From Terriglobia bacterium (GTDB lineage: Bacteria; Acidobacteriota; Terriglobia; Bryobacterales; UBA6623), in the NCBI GenBank assembly GCA_009841225.1, contig VXMF01000035.1:49411-113410 (forward strand): DNA of 64,000 bases. The letters are read 5' to 3'. The notes beneath the pieces are model-generated. The model was not told the DNA's origin. It did no database searches and worked only from the letters and a program-made list of their open reading frames with translations. Positions 42,933-52,031 of the stretch are shown here, in pieces (the stretch's first letter is position 1; each line of letters starts with the position of its first letter). The position numbers and the translations under genes were made by a program.

Positions 42933-43525
42933 GCACGGCGGGCTTGATCCTAGCCGCCGGTCGCTCCTCCCGGATGGGCAGCGACAAGGCGCTCCTTGAC
43001 TATAGAGGATGCCCCTTCCTCAGCCACTTGGCATACCTGCTGCTGCCGCGGGTCGATTCGCTAGTCGTCGTCTTGGGGCATAACGAACAGCGCATTCGGG
43101 AGGTGCTGCCAGCCTCGCCGCGCATCCAGGTAGCGGTCAACCGCGACTACGAGCTGGGAATGCTGACGTCCTTGCAGTGCGGGCTGGCGCAGATCGGGCA
43201 GGAGGTGGACGCGGTGCTATGGATGCTGGTGGACCATCCGGCAGTGCGCGGCCGCACCCTCGACAGATTGCTCGCCGCCGCCGCAGATGCCCGCGCTCCG
43301 CTGGTGATTCCCCGGCATGGAGGCGAGCGTGGCCATCCGGTTGTGCTGTCCAAGCGAGTGGTGGGAGATCTGCTGGACCTCGATCCCAGCTGCAGCCCGC
43401 AAGACGTCGTGCGCGGCTACTATCGCGAAGCGCACTTCCTTGACACCGATGACAAGGGTGTTGTGCTGGATATTGACCGTCCGGAGGACTATCGCGGGCT
43501 CGCCGCGCCCGCGCAGGCCCAATAG
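42929..43525 (+). CDS. mocA: Molybdopterin cytidylyl/guanylyl transferase-like (MocA/MobA)
   Basis: A 198-residue nucleotidyltransferase that loads CMP (MocA) or GMP onto molybdopterin. The N-terminal signature GLILAAGRSSRMGSDKALL is intact, as is VVLGHNEQRI and the later DxDTP-like segment FLDTDDKGVVLDIDRPEDY. The GTG start overlaps the xdhC stop. XdhC linkage favours CTP:molybdopterin cytidylyltransferase for xanthine oxidase-type enzymes. No molybdoenzyme gene is in the window, so the client enzyme is elsewhere. Confidence 0.9.
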   Translation: MSTAGLILAAGRSSRMGSDKALLDYRGCPFLSHLAYLLLPRVDSLVVVLGHNEQRIREVLPASPRIQVAVNRDYELGMLTSLQCGLAQIGQEVDAVLWMLVDHPAVRGRTLDRLLAAAADARAPLVIPRHGGERGHPVVLSKRVVGDLLDLDPSCSPQDVVRGYYREAHFLDTDDKGVVLDIDRPEDYRGLAAPAQAQ

Positions 43526-43549
43526 GCCGGTTCTGGACTCCGCGAGTCC

Positions 43550-45106
43550 TCAGCCCCTCACGCGCGTCGGCAGCTGGGTGGGAGGCCGGGAACCCTCCCA
43601 GCCTTCTCGCAGCATGTGGGCAAGGCCGTTCAACAGAGACACGTGTTCCGGCCGGTTGGCGATATTGCGCAGCTCGTTGCGTGAGTTCTTGTAGTCGTAG
43701 AGTTCGACGGTGCTGTACGGGCTGTCGATCCCGGACCACTCGGTGTAGCGGTAACGCTCGGTGCGCATGGAATAACCCATCCCGGGACCCACCCCCGGAA
43801 TGATGCGGGGGTACTGGCTGAACACCGCTCTCTTCCACAGGCGCTTCGGATCGTCGAAGATACCCCGCCAGCTGGATCCCTCCATGTTCGGGGCTAGGGG
43901 AACGTCGCAAATCGCGCACAGGGAAGGGAACAGGTCGACCGACTCGACGAGCGCCTCGGTCTTGCGCCCCGCGTTGCGCTGGCGCGGTGCCCGCACGACC
44001 AAGGCGGTGTGGGTGGCGGCTTCGTAGTTCGAGTGCTTGTTCCAGAGGCCTAGTTCGCCCAGGTGCGAGCCGCTAACCCCTGCGATCGCAACCGCCGTGC
44101 GGTCTGCGATCCCGTGACGGTCGAGGGCGTCGAGCAGCACGCCGATCTGGGAATCCGTGAAGGTCAGACATGCACGGTACGCCCGAATCAGCTCGCGCGC
44201 CTTGGGTATGGGGATTGGCCCTTCGGCAGGGATATCGTCGTATTTGCGGATCTCCTCTGAACCGTGGAGCGCGAATGTGGGTGCATCGCGGGGCGGGTCG
44301 GGGTCTTTTGGGATGTCCGACCTCCCCGTGGGATAGAGCTTGAAGAAGGGCTCCGGCGCGATCATCGGCAGGCTGGGCCCGCGCAAGCCAACTGCGATGA
44401 AGAATGGGCGGTCCTTCAGTTGCGCGATTGCTTTCGCGGCCTCCGCGGCTATCTGTCCGTCGGGAAGCTGAGACGCGTCGGCCGAGGATTCCCGCCAGCT
44501 GCTGGAGGTTGTCGCCTCTGCGACTGTGCCGGGCTCTCCTTCCGAGATGCGCCAACCGCTGCGCTGCAGCCGCCTCCAATTCGCCTCCGACTGAGCGTCG
44601 TTCTCGTCGCTGTGCCAGGCAGGCCCGCCCGGATTCCACGGTGCAATGCTCCAAGACCGTCGGTCGTCAAGCGCGGGAGATTCGAAAACCTTGCCGAACG
44701 CGGTCGTCTCGTAGCCGTGCTCGCGGAACTGCGCGGGCAGGGTCATTGCGTTGGGCCGATAGGCTCGGAAATGGATCCGTTGGCCGTAGACTCGGGTCGT
44801 GTCGGGCCGCAGGCCCGTCAACAGGGTTGTCCTAGAGGGGCTGCTGGCCGCTTGCTGGCAGTAGCTTCGCAAGAACACCATGCCGCGGGACGCCAAGCGG
44901 TCGATTTGCGGCGTCTGGACGCGGGGATTGCCATAGCAACCCAGTTCCGGCCGCAAGTCGTCTACCAGCACCAACAACACGTTGAGCCTCGGCTGCGGCT
45001 CCACGGTCTGCTGAGCCGATCCGGCGGCTGCAGCCGCGAGCCCGGACAGTGACGCTCCGCCAGAGCATAGGAACTCGCGGCGGGAGGTGTGCAAGCGATG
45101 GTTCAC
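43550..45106 (-). CDS. Tat-exported sulfatase with Ser-type FGly motif (SSPSR)
   Basis: A 518-residue sulfatase. The frame runs open to 45343, but the GTG at 45106 begins a twin-arginine signal (HTSRREFLCSGGASLSGLAA), cleaved near AGSA. Metal ligands are in LNVLLVLVDDLRPELGCYGN. The modified residue lies in QQAASSPSRTTLLTGLRPDT: the motif is S-S-P-S-R, so Ser88 should be converted by an anaerobic sulfatase-maturating enzyme (anSME), not by the aerobic Cys-only FGE. The family shows similarity to iduronate-2-sulfatases. AVAIAGVSGSHLGELGLWNKHS and YRYTEWSG are later blocks. It is one of four sulfatases here but the only Ser type. Confidence 0.93.
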   Translation of the reverse strand: MNHRLHTSRREFLCSGGASLSGLAAAAAGSAQQTVEPQPRLNVLLVLVDDLRPELGCYGNPRVQTPQIDRLASRGMVFLRSYCQQAASSPSRTTLLTGLRPDTTRVYGQRIHFRAYRPNAMTLPAQFREHGYETTAFGKVFESPALDDRRSWSIAPWNPGGPAWHSDENDAQSEANWRRLQRSGWRISEGEPGTVAEATTSSSWRESSADASQLPDGQIAAEAAKAIAQLKDRPFFIAVGLRGPSLPMIAPEPFFKLYPTGRSDIPKDPDPPRDAPTFALHGSEEIRKYDDIPAEGPIPIPKARELIRAYRACLTFTDSQIGVLLDALDRHGIADRTAVAIAGVSGSHLGELGLWNKHSNYEAATHTALVVRAPRQRNAGRKTEALVESVDLFPSLCAICDVPLAPNMEGSSWRGIFDDPKRLWKRAVFSQYPRIIPGVGPGMGYSMRTERYRYTEWSGIDSPYSTVELYDYKNSRNELRNIANRPEHVSLLNGLAHMLREGWEGSRPPTQLPTRVRG

Positions 45107-45209
45107 GGCGGAAAGCGGTTTGGAAGGTCGGCCGCTCAGGCGTGCAAGCCCCCAGCGTCCCGCGAATGCTGCGCGGAGGGCCGGGAAGGGCGTTTCACTC
45201 TTGCCCGGC

Positions 45210-45542
45210 TCAGGCCACGTGGGCGTCGAGCCTGTCCGCCACCCGAGCCTCGGGGACAGCCCCGACGATCTGCTCGACAGGCTGGCCCGCCTTGAACAGC
45301 AGCATGGTCGGGATGCCGCGCACGTTAAAGCGCTGCGCGGCACTCGGGTTCAGGTCGACGTCAAGCTTGCCGATCTTGACCTTGCCGGCGTACTTTTCGG
45401 CCAGCGAGTCGATGACCGGGGCCATTTGCCGGCACGGGCCGCACCAAGTTGCCCAGAAGTCGACCAAGACGGGTTGCTCGGAATTCAGGACCTCGGAGTC
45501 GAAGTCCGAATCGGTAAACGTGAGTGTGTGGGAACCAGCCAT
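45210..45542 (-). CDS. trxA: Thioredoxin
   Basis: A 110-residue cytosolic thioredoxin with the active-site WCGPC in VLVDFWATWCGPCRQMAPVI. The cis-Pro is in VRGIPTMLLFKAG. The ATG at 45542 is chosen, preceded by a GGAGG site (CTGGAGGTTCTTG), over the TTG one codon earlier. The protein reduces disulfides, for example in ribonucleotide reductase and peroxiredoxins, so it may serve the peroxiredoxin at 18519. It lies between a sulfatase and mutS on the same strand, probably as its own unit. Confidence 0.95.
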   Translation of the reverse strand: MAGSHTLTFTDSDFDSEVLNSEQPVLVDFWATWCGPCRQMAPVIDSLAEKYAGKVKIGKLDVDLNPSAAQRFNVRGIPTMLLFKAGQPVEQIVGAVPEARVADRLDAHVA

Positions 45543-45597
45543 CAAGAACCTCCAGTGAATTGAAATCTCAGCGTAGCAGACTCAAATCTCGGTGCCC

Positions 45598-48186
45598 TCA
45601 GCGATCCAGATCTGCCTTCCAGTCGTGCAGCAGCGATAACGCCTCGAACGGGCTGACGCGGTCGACGTCTAAGGAGCGGAACTCGGCCATGACACTGTCC
45701 TCCGCCGAAACGGCTTTCGGGGTGTCAGCCGGAGGCGGGGAATCGCGCGGCGCGCTGTCGAACTGCTCGTGGTGGGCCAGCACTTCGCCGGCGCGGACCA
45801 CGACGTCCGGCGGCAGCCCTGCCAGCCGGGCGACTTCGATGCCGTAGCTGCGATCCGCCTTTCCCGCTTCGATCTTGTGGAAGAAAACCAGCTGCTCGCC
45901 GGATTGCTTGGCCGACACGTGCAGGTTGAAGACGCCCTTGCGGGCCTTGGGCAAGGCAGTGAGCTCGTGGTAGTGCGTGGCGAAGAGGGTCTTCGCGCGA
46001 ACCCTGCCGAGGATATACTCGGCGACCGCCCAGGCGATTGCCAGACCGTCGTAGGTCGAGGTCCCTCGGCCGATCTCGTCCAGCAGGACCAGGCTGCGCT
46101 CCGTCGCAGTGTTGAGGATCTGGGCCGTCTCCGTCATCTCGACCATGAAGGTGGAACGCCCCTGCGCAAGGTTGTCGCTGGCACCGATACGCGTGAAGAT
46201 GCGGTCGATCAGCGGCAGCACAGCGGACCTCGCGGGCACGAACGAGCCGCTTTGGGCCATCACCGCGATTAGCGCGGTCTGCCGCAGATAGGTCGACTTG
46301 CCGCCCATGTTGGGTCCGGTTATCAGGGCGACGAGACGCTCGTCGCTGTCAAGATGCACGTCGTTCTCGATGAATCCCTCGCCGCGCTCTTCCTCCAGCA
46401 CGCGCTCGACCACCGGGTGCCGCCCGCCCTTGATCTGGATCTCGCCGCCCGGGGTGAAGCGGGGCCGGGAATAGTTTCTCTCGACCGCGACCTCGGCCAA
46501 GCCGCGCAGCACGTCGATCTCTGCGATCGCCGCCGCGCTCGTTCGAATCCTCCCGGCCTGGTCGGCCACGTCAGCCACGAGCGCCTGAAAGATCGCGGCC
46601 TCCCTTGCGGCAATGCTCGTCTCGGCAGCGAGCACCTTGGCCTCGAGTTCCTTCAACTCGGCCGTCGCGAATCGCTCGCCGTTGACGAGCGTTTGCTTGC
46701 GCTCGTAACGCTCCGGAACCTTGGATAGGTTCGGCTTTGAGACCTCGATGAAGAATCCGAAGACGTTATTAAACTTTACCTTTAACGAATCGATTCCCGT
46801 GGCGCGTCGCTCGCGCTGCTCCAGGCCTGCGATAAAGGTCCGGCTGTCGCGCTGGATGGCGCGTAGTTCGTCGAGTTGGGCATCGAATCCCTCGGCGACT
46901 GCATTGCCCTCGCCCACCGAAAGCGACGGCTGCTCGGCGATCGTAGCCGAGATCTGCGCGGCCACGTCCGCAAGCTCGTCCATGCGCTCGAGCAGGGCGG
47001 CTAGCCTGCGCGCCGAAAGTTGCGCGGTGAACTGTCGCAGCTGCGGGATACGCTTCAGCGACGTGCCAAGATTGTACAGATCGCGCGGGTTGGCCGAGCC
47101 GAGCGTGACGCGTGCCACCAAGCGCTCGATGTCGTGGAGTTGATTGAGCTCCGACTGCAGCTCGCTGCGGACGATGGTGTCGCCACAGAGGCTCTCCACC
47201 GCCTCTAGGCGCTGCTCGATCTCTTCCAGGTCGAGGCTGGGTCGCGAGAGCCAGGTGCGCTGCAGCCTAGCCCCCATCGGGGTGGCGGTCCGGTCGAGCG
47301 TGAACAGCAGGGTCGTGCGGACCTGTTGGTAGAGCGAGTCGAACAGCTCCAGGTGGCGCACGGTGACCGGGTCGAGAACCATCCAATCCGCCTGCTGGAC
47401 GTACTTCGGCCGTTCCAAGTGCGCCAGTGCCGAGCGCTGGGTGTCCTTGAGGTAGTGCAGCAGGGCCCCGGCGGTTGCGACGGCGAGCGGGTGGCCGGAG
47501 ATCCCGAGCCCGTCGAGGCTGTGCAAGCCGTACATGTCCAGCAGCTGGCGTTGGGCGTAGTCGTGGTCGAACACCCACGGATCGACGCCTGTGACGGTAT
47601 AGCGCTGCTCGCGGCGGTCGCCATCGAATCGCAGGCCGAGGTCGGGCTCCGACTCGGCACGAAGGAGTTCCTTCACGCCAAGGGATTGGAGCATGTCCTG
47701 GACTTCGGCCGGGCCTAGCTCGGTCGCCCGGAATTCGCCGGTCGAGACGTCCACGTAGGCGAGTCCGGACACCGAACCGTTCGAATGAACCGCCGCCAAG
47801 TAGTTGTTCTCGCTGGCATTTAGCAGGTTTAGGTCGCTTGTTGTCCCCGGAGAGAGCACCCTGACGACCTCGCGCTTGACCAGCTTGCGCGCCTGCTTGG
47901 GGTCCTCGACTTGGTCGCAGATGGCGATCCGGTGTCCCTTCTTCAGCAGCTTGGCCAGGTAACCGTCGACCGAATGGGCGGGCACGCCGCACATCGGGAT
48001 CGGATTTCCCGTGCGGTCCCGCCGCTTGGTCAGGGTGATCTCCAGATCTTTCGAGGCCCTGATCGCGTCGTCGTAGAAGAGCTCGAAGAAGTCGCCGAGC
48101 CGGAAGAAGAGCAAGCAGCCCGGATGCTCCTGCTTGGCGGCGAAGTATTGCCGCATCACAGGGGTGGTAGACAAGTGTTGGGCCAT
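45598..48186 (-). CDS. mutS: DNA mismatch repair protein MutS
   Basis: An 862-residue MutS, normal length. The mismatch-recognition domain has FFRLGDFFELFYDDAI, with the family Phe-x-Glu seen as F-x-E in FFELF. Connector, lever and clamp domains follow, and the ATPase contains Walker A GPNMGGKSTYLRQ, SFMVEMTETAQILNTATERS (signature loop) and VLLDEIGRGTSTYDGLAIAW. FATHYHELTAL is the usual switch. The start at 48186 is supported by family alignment and by TATACT (48211-48216) 24 bases upstream on the minus strand. It is divergent from the small lipoprotein at 48282. Confidence 0.97.
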   Translation of the reverse strand: MAQHLSTTPVMRQYFAAKQEHPGCLLFFRLGDFFELFYDDAIRASKDLEITLTKRRDRTGNPIPMCGVPAHSVDGYLAKLLKKGHRIAICDQVEDPKQARKLVKREVVRVLSPGTTSDLNLLNASENNYLAAVHSNGSVSGLAYVDVSTGEFRATELGPAEVQDMLQSLGVKELLRAESEPDLGLRFDGDRREQRYTVTGVDPWVFDHDYAQRQLLDMYGLHSLDGLGISGHPLAVATAGALLHYLKDTQRSALAHLERPKYVQQADWMVLDPVTVRHLELFDSLYQQVRTTLLFTLDRTATPMGARLQRTWLSRPSLDLEEIEQRLEAVESLCGDTIVRSELQSELNQLHDIERLVARVTLGSANPRDLYNLGTSLKRIPQLRQFTAQLSARRLAALLERMDELADVAAQISATIAEQPSLSVGEGNAVAEGFDAQLDELRAIQRDSRTFIAGLEQRERRATGIDSLKVKFNNVFGFFIEVSKPNLSKVPERYERKQTLVNGERFATAELKELEAKVLAAETSIAAREAAIFQALVADVADQAGRIRTSAAAIAEIDVLRGLAEVAVERNYSRPRFTPGGEIQIKGGRHPVVERVLEEERGEGFIENDVHLDSDERLVALITGPNMGGKSTYLRQTALIAVMAQSGSFVPARSAVLPLIDRIFTRIGASDNLAQGRSTFMVEMTETAQILNTATERSLVLLDEIGRGTSTYDGLAIAWAVAEYILGRVRAKTLFATHYHELTALPKARKGVFNLHVSAKQSGEQLVFFHKIEAGKADRSYGIEVARLAGLPPDVVVRAGEVLAHHEQFDSAPRDSPPPADTPKAVSAEDSVMAEFRSLDVDRVSPFEALSLLHDWKADLDR

Positions 48187-48281
48187 CCGGGAGGTGTTTG
48201 CGACCCTTCGAGTATAGCGCCACGTGCGGCGCAAGAACTGGCCCCTTCCCCTTGCGAGCGGCCTTGCGTTCTAATGAAATC

Positions 48282-48821
48282 ATGCCTCGAGATTTCGGCT
48301 CTCCGCCCATGATCGATCCCGGCGGCACACGCCTTGCGGGGCCGCGGGCCTGTTCGCTGGCCGTGATGGCGTTGTCTGTGGCAGCCCTGATTTCCTGCGG
48401 CACGGCGGGAGAACCGGCCGCAGCCTCGGAAGCCGGCATCCAAGGGCTATGGGAGGTCACGTCGGTGCGCAACCTGACCAAGGGCGAGGACCAGCCCCAC
48501 AGGCGCGAGTACCACCAGTTCGGCGACACGCACCAGATGGTGATCCTGGCGGGCGAGGACCGGCCCAAGCTGACTAAGTCCCTGAGCGACATGACGCCGG
48601 AGGAGTTCCAGAGCCAGCAGCCGCTCGGGGCCGGCCTCTACCGTTACGAATGGGACGGTCAGAAGAAGGTCGTGCGTACAAATGTCGTGGCGCTGTCGGC
48701 CTATTACGAGGGTCGCTCGTTTCCCGGAGAGCTGGTGCTCTCGGGAGACACGCTCGTGCTCCGCGACAGCCATTCGGCCGATGGCGACGAGCGCGAGTGG
48801 ACGATGAGGCGGGTCAAGTGA
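48282..48821 (+). CDS. Small lipoprotein of unknown function (lipocalin-like)
   Basis: A 179-residue protein with a signal ending ALISCG, giving a lipobox Cys. The ATG at 48282 lies 6 bases after TCTAAT; an ATG at 48309 is the alternative. The mature part begins IQGLWEVTSVRNLTKGEDQP and ends LVLSGDTLVLRDSHSADGDE, a short beta-barrel pattern of lipocalin-like domains found in many environmental bacteria. Its stop overlaps the GTG start of the TonB receptor gene by 4 bases, so the two are translationally coupled, suggesting a role at the outer membrane together. No function is assigned. Confidence 0.7.
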   Translation: MPRDFGSPPMIDPGGTRLAGPRACSLAVMALSVAALISCGTAGEPAAASEAGIQGLWEVTSVRNLTKGEDQPHRREYHQFGDTHQMVILAGEDRPKLTKSLSDMTPEEFQSQQPLGAGLYRYEWDGQKKVVRTNVVALSAYYEGRSFPGELVLSGDTLVLRDSHSADGDEREWTMRRVK

Positions 48822-51800
48822 AGCGCCTGCAAGACGGCGACTGCGGCCTCGGCCGCCACCGTGTGATTTGGACGACCGCCCGCGCTCGCCGCTCCTCTGC
48901 GGCACTGTGGCTGGCATTGGCGAGCCTGGCGGTGACAGGAACGATCGCGCCCGAGCTCTGCGGGCAGTCCGATGCGACCCTGCAGGGAACAGTCACCGAT
49001 CCGCAGGGTCGGGTGGTTCCGCGTGCGGAAGTCACTGTGACCCACAGCGGCACGGGCGTTTCGCGCGAGGTCACCACCACTGGCGACGGGCGCTACGCCA
49101 TCGCGGCTCTGCAGCCGGGCAGCTATTCGGTCACCGTTTCCCGGCGCGGGTTCCGGCTGGTCGAGGCCGTGGGGATTCTGCTCACCAGCGGCCGAATCGC
49201 CGAATACGACGTGCGCCTGGAACTGGGCATGACCCAGGATGCCATTGAAGTGGAGGGCAATCTCTCCTTGGTCTCCACGAATGCCGCGGACTGGGGCGGG
49301 CTCGTGCCGGAACGCAATCTGCGCGACCTGCCGCTGAACGGTCGCGACCTGTTTGAACTCTCGGTGCTAGAGCCCGGCGCCACGCTGCCCGCTTCGGCGC
49401 GGGTCGGGCTGGCGCAAGGCATCGGGCGACAGATCTCGGTGCTCGGCTCGCGCCCGAACCAGAACAGCTTCCAGCTAGACGGGGTCTACGTCAACGACGC
49501 CGCTTCTGCGGCGCCCGCCAGCGCCACCGGTAACGTGCTCGGGCTGGAGATGGTCCAAGAGGTCCATTTGGTGACGAGCCCTTACAGCGCCGAGTACGGC
49601 CGCACCGCAGGCGGGGTGTTCACGGCGGTGTCCCGGTCGGGAGAGAACCGTTTTCACGGCAGCGCCTACGAATACCTGCGCAACAACTCGTTGGACGCGC
49701 GGAATTTCTTCGATTCCCCTGCCGCCGGGGCCCCTCCGCTGCGGCGCAACCACTTCGGGGCACTGCTGGGCGGGCCGGTGGTGCGGGACCGGGCGTTCTT
49801 CCTGCTCAACTACGAGAGCTTGCGCGAGCGCCGGGCCAGGACGGCTCGCCCGGCCGTGCCCACGCCAGAGGCTCGCCTCGGCCACCTGCCGGGCGAGGAC
49901 ATTCCCGTAGCCGCCGAAGTGCGTCCCTACTTGGACCTGTACCCGCTGCCCAATGGGCGCGACTTCGGGGATGGCACGGCCGCTTCCATCCGCCAGTTGA
50001 ACGATCGCGTCGACGAGACCTACCTGTCGGGAAAGTTGGACCTGGTCCTCGATTCGGCGACGCAGCTGGCTGCACGCTACACGTTCGACGATGCCGCGGC
50101 CCGCACGCCGGACCCGATGGACCTGTGGGTGTTCGGGCTCGACTCGCGCGACAACTTCCTGCACACCCAGCTCAAGCGGGTCCATTCTCCCGTGATGCTG
50201 TCGACTTGGCGGGCGGCCTTCAGCCGGGTCGACAACTTTGAGAACAGTTCCACCTCTGTGGCGCCCTCGCTCGCGTTCGTCGACGGCCAGCCGATGGGCT
50301 CGATCACGGTGAACGGGCTGAGCAACATGGGCGGCTTCCAAGCCCGCGCCCGGCCGCGCCGCTTCATCCTCGAGAGCTACCAGTTCGGGGCTTCTCTCGT
50401 GCGCACGACGGGCAAGAGCACCTTGCGGATGGGAGCGGGCTACGACCGCGTACACTTCGACCAGCGCTCCGATCTCAGTGCGGTTGGCTCGTACACGTTC
50501 GACTCGCTGGCCCTGCTGCTGCAGGCCCGCCCTCGCATCGCCGAGGTGATGCAGCCCGGCTCCGACACCGTCCGGAACTGGCGCTACAACCAGTACTTCG
50601 GCTATCTCCAGCACGAGTTCAGGGTCTTCGACATCTTCAGCGTCAGCATGGGCGTGCGCTACGAATCGGTCTCGACGCCGACCGAGGTCAACGGCAAGAT
50701 CGCCGTGCTGCGGGACTTCGTCAACGATCCCCAAACGACGCTCGGCGGCCCCCTCTGGCAGAACCCGTCTAAGGACAACTTCGCGCCTCGGATCTCGGTG
50801 GCGTTCGACCCCGTCGGCGATTCCCGCACGGTTGCCCGGGGTGGCTTCGGGATCTTCTACGACCAGCTTGGCAGCCGCGAGCTGACCATCGCCGGCGTCC
50901 GCACGCCGCCTCTGTTCAACCGCATCTTGGTGTTCGGGCGCCCGGGCTTTCCAGACATCCTTCAAGCGGCCCAGGGCCGCAACCCTTCCAAGTCGATGGA
51001 CGGCGTGGACTATAACCTCAACCAGCCCTACGTCGCTCGCTGGCAGGCATCGATGGAACGCCAGCTGAGCCCGAGCACGGTGATCCGGGCCGGCTACAGC
51101 GGTGCCCGCGGCATCCACCTGTTCGGCCAGCTGATCAGCGTGAACTCTCCGATCCCGGAGATCCAGAGCGACGGACGCTATTTCTTTCCCCAGGGCAGCC
51201 CCTACGTCAATCCGGCCTTTTCGCGCATCGGGCTGCGCCGGACCCAGTTCAATTCCTTCTACCAAGGGATTACCTTCAGCCTGCAGAGCCGCTTGGCCAA
51301 GCGGCTGTCGGTGCGCGGCAAGTACACGTGGAGCCGCTCCATCGACGAGGCCTCGAACCACACCTTCAACGATTTCGTGGCCAGCGACCAGGTGCCCACC
51401 GTATGGAACTACCGTGCCAACAGGGGGCGCTCGGACTTCGACCAAGAGCACGTCGTGGCTGGGAACATCTCGCTGGAACTATGGAGAGGGAAGGGTTCGC
51501 CGGCCGCGGCCGTCCTCGGGGGCTGGCAGCTGCACGGCATCATGCAAGTGCTATCCGGTACGCCGTTTGCTCCACGCGTGGGCTTCGACCGGGCGCGCCT
51601 ACGGCCGGGTTTCGGCGACGTCGGGCAGCGTCCCGATCTGGTCGAGGGCCGCACGTCCTCGAACATCGTCCTGGGCGACCCGTCGCGCTACTTCGACCCG
51701 ACAGCGTTCACGCTGCCCGAGGCGGGCTACCTAGGCACGCTTGGGCGCGGCACGCTGCGCGGACCGGGAATCTTCGCGATGGACATCGCGTTGCACAAAG

Positions 51801-51997
51801 CGCTGGTCTCGACCGAGCGCCAGAGCCTGAAACTGCGCGCCGAGGCGTTCAACGTGACTAACCACCCGAATTTCCAAGTGCCATCCGGCCGTGCGCTCTT
51901 CACGCGGTCCGGCGGTCGCATCGGCAGCGCCGGACGCGTCACTTCGACTAGCACTTCGTCCCGACAAATCCAGCTGGCGCTGCGCTGGGAATTCTGA
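48818..51997 (+). CDS. Oar-like TonB-dependent receptor with carboxypeptidase-regulatory domain
   Basis: A 1059-residue outer-membrane receptor. GTG 48818 overlaps the previous stop (GTGA). A signal segment (SAALWLALASLAVTG) is followed by a carboxypeptidase-regulatory/CnaB-like domain (GTVTDPQGRVVPRAEVTVTH, YAIAALQPGSYSVTVSRRGF), then the plug (LNGRDLFELSVLEPGA, GRTAGGVFTAVSRSGENRF) and a long 22-strand barrel pattern rich in aromatic residues, ending QLALRWEF. This architecture is common in Acidobacteriota and resembles Myxococcus Oar. Substrate is probably an oligosaccharide or protein fragment. It follows a small lipoprotein and precedes a GMC oxidoreductase. Confidence 0.93.
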   Translation: MKRLQDGDCGLGRHRVIWTTARARRSSAALWLALASLAVTGTIAPELCGQSDATLQGTVTDPQGRVVPRAEVTVTHSGTGVSREVTTTGDGRYAIAALQPGSYSVTVSRRGFRLVEAVGILLTSGRIAEYDVRLELGMTQDAIEVEGNLSLVSTNAADWGGLVPERNLRDLPLNGRDLFELSVLEPGATLPASARVGLAQGIGRQISVLGSRPNQNSFQLDGVYVNDAASAAPASATGNVLGLEMVQEVHLVTSPYSAEYGRTAGGVFTAVSRSGENRFHGSAYEYLRNNSLDARNFFDSPAAGAPPLRRNHFGALLGGPVVRDRAFFLLNYESLRERRARTARPAVPTPEARLGHLPGEDIPVAAEVRPYLDLYPLPNGRDFGDGTAASIRQLNDRVDETYLSGKLDLVLDSATQLAARYTFDDAAARTPDPMDLWVFGLDSRDNFLHTQLKRVHSPVMLSTWRAAFSRVDNFENSSTSVAPSLAFVDGQPMGSITVNGLSNMGGFQARARPRRFILESYQFGASLVRTTGKSTLRMGAGYDRVHFDQRSDLSAVGSYTFDSLALLLQARPRIAEVMQPGSDTVRNWRYNQYFGYLQHEFRVFDIFSVSMGVRYESVSTPTEVNGKIAVLRDFVNDPQTTLGGPLWQNPSKDNFAPRISVAFDPVGDSRTVARGGFGIFYDQLGSRELTIAGVRTPPLFNRILVFGRPGFPDILQAAQGRNPSKSMDGVDYNLNQPYVARWQASMERQLSPSTVIRAGYSGARGIHLFGQLISVNSPIPEIQSDGRYFFPQGSPYVNPAFSRIGLRRTQFNSFYQGITFSLQSRLAKRLSVRGKYTWSRSIDEASNHTFNDFVASDQVPTVWNYRANRGRSDFDQEHVVAGNISLELWRGKGSPAAAVLGGWQLHGIMQVLSGTPFAPRVGFDRARLRPGFGDVGQRPDLVEGRTSSNIVLGDPSRYFDPTAFTLPEAGYLGTLGRGTLRGPGIFAMDIALHKALVSTERQSLKLRAEAFNVTNHPNFQVPSGRALFTRSGGRIGSAGRVTSTSTSSRQIQLALRWEF

Positions 51998-52031
51998 AGC
52001 CCGGAAGGGGCTGATTGCTAGACTGATCGGG

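Noticed and set aside
46530..46560. T-loop-like sequence GTTCGAATCC suggesting a tRNA
   Set aside because: It lies inside mutS in its coding frame and lacks the other tRNA arms.
49475..51451. Minus-strand open frame of 658 codons
   Set aside because: It lies wholly inside the TonB receptor gene in the antisense strand and reflects its GC-rich codons; it has no recognisable domain.
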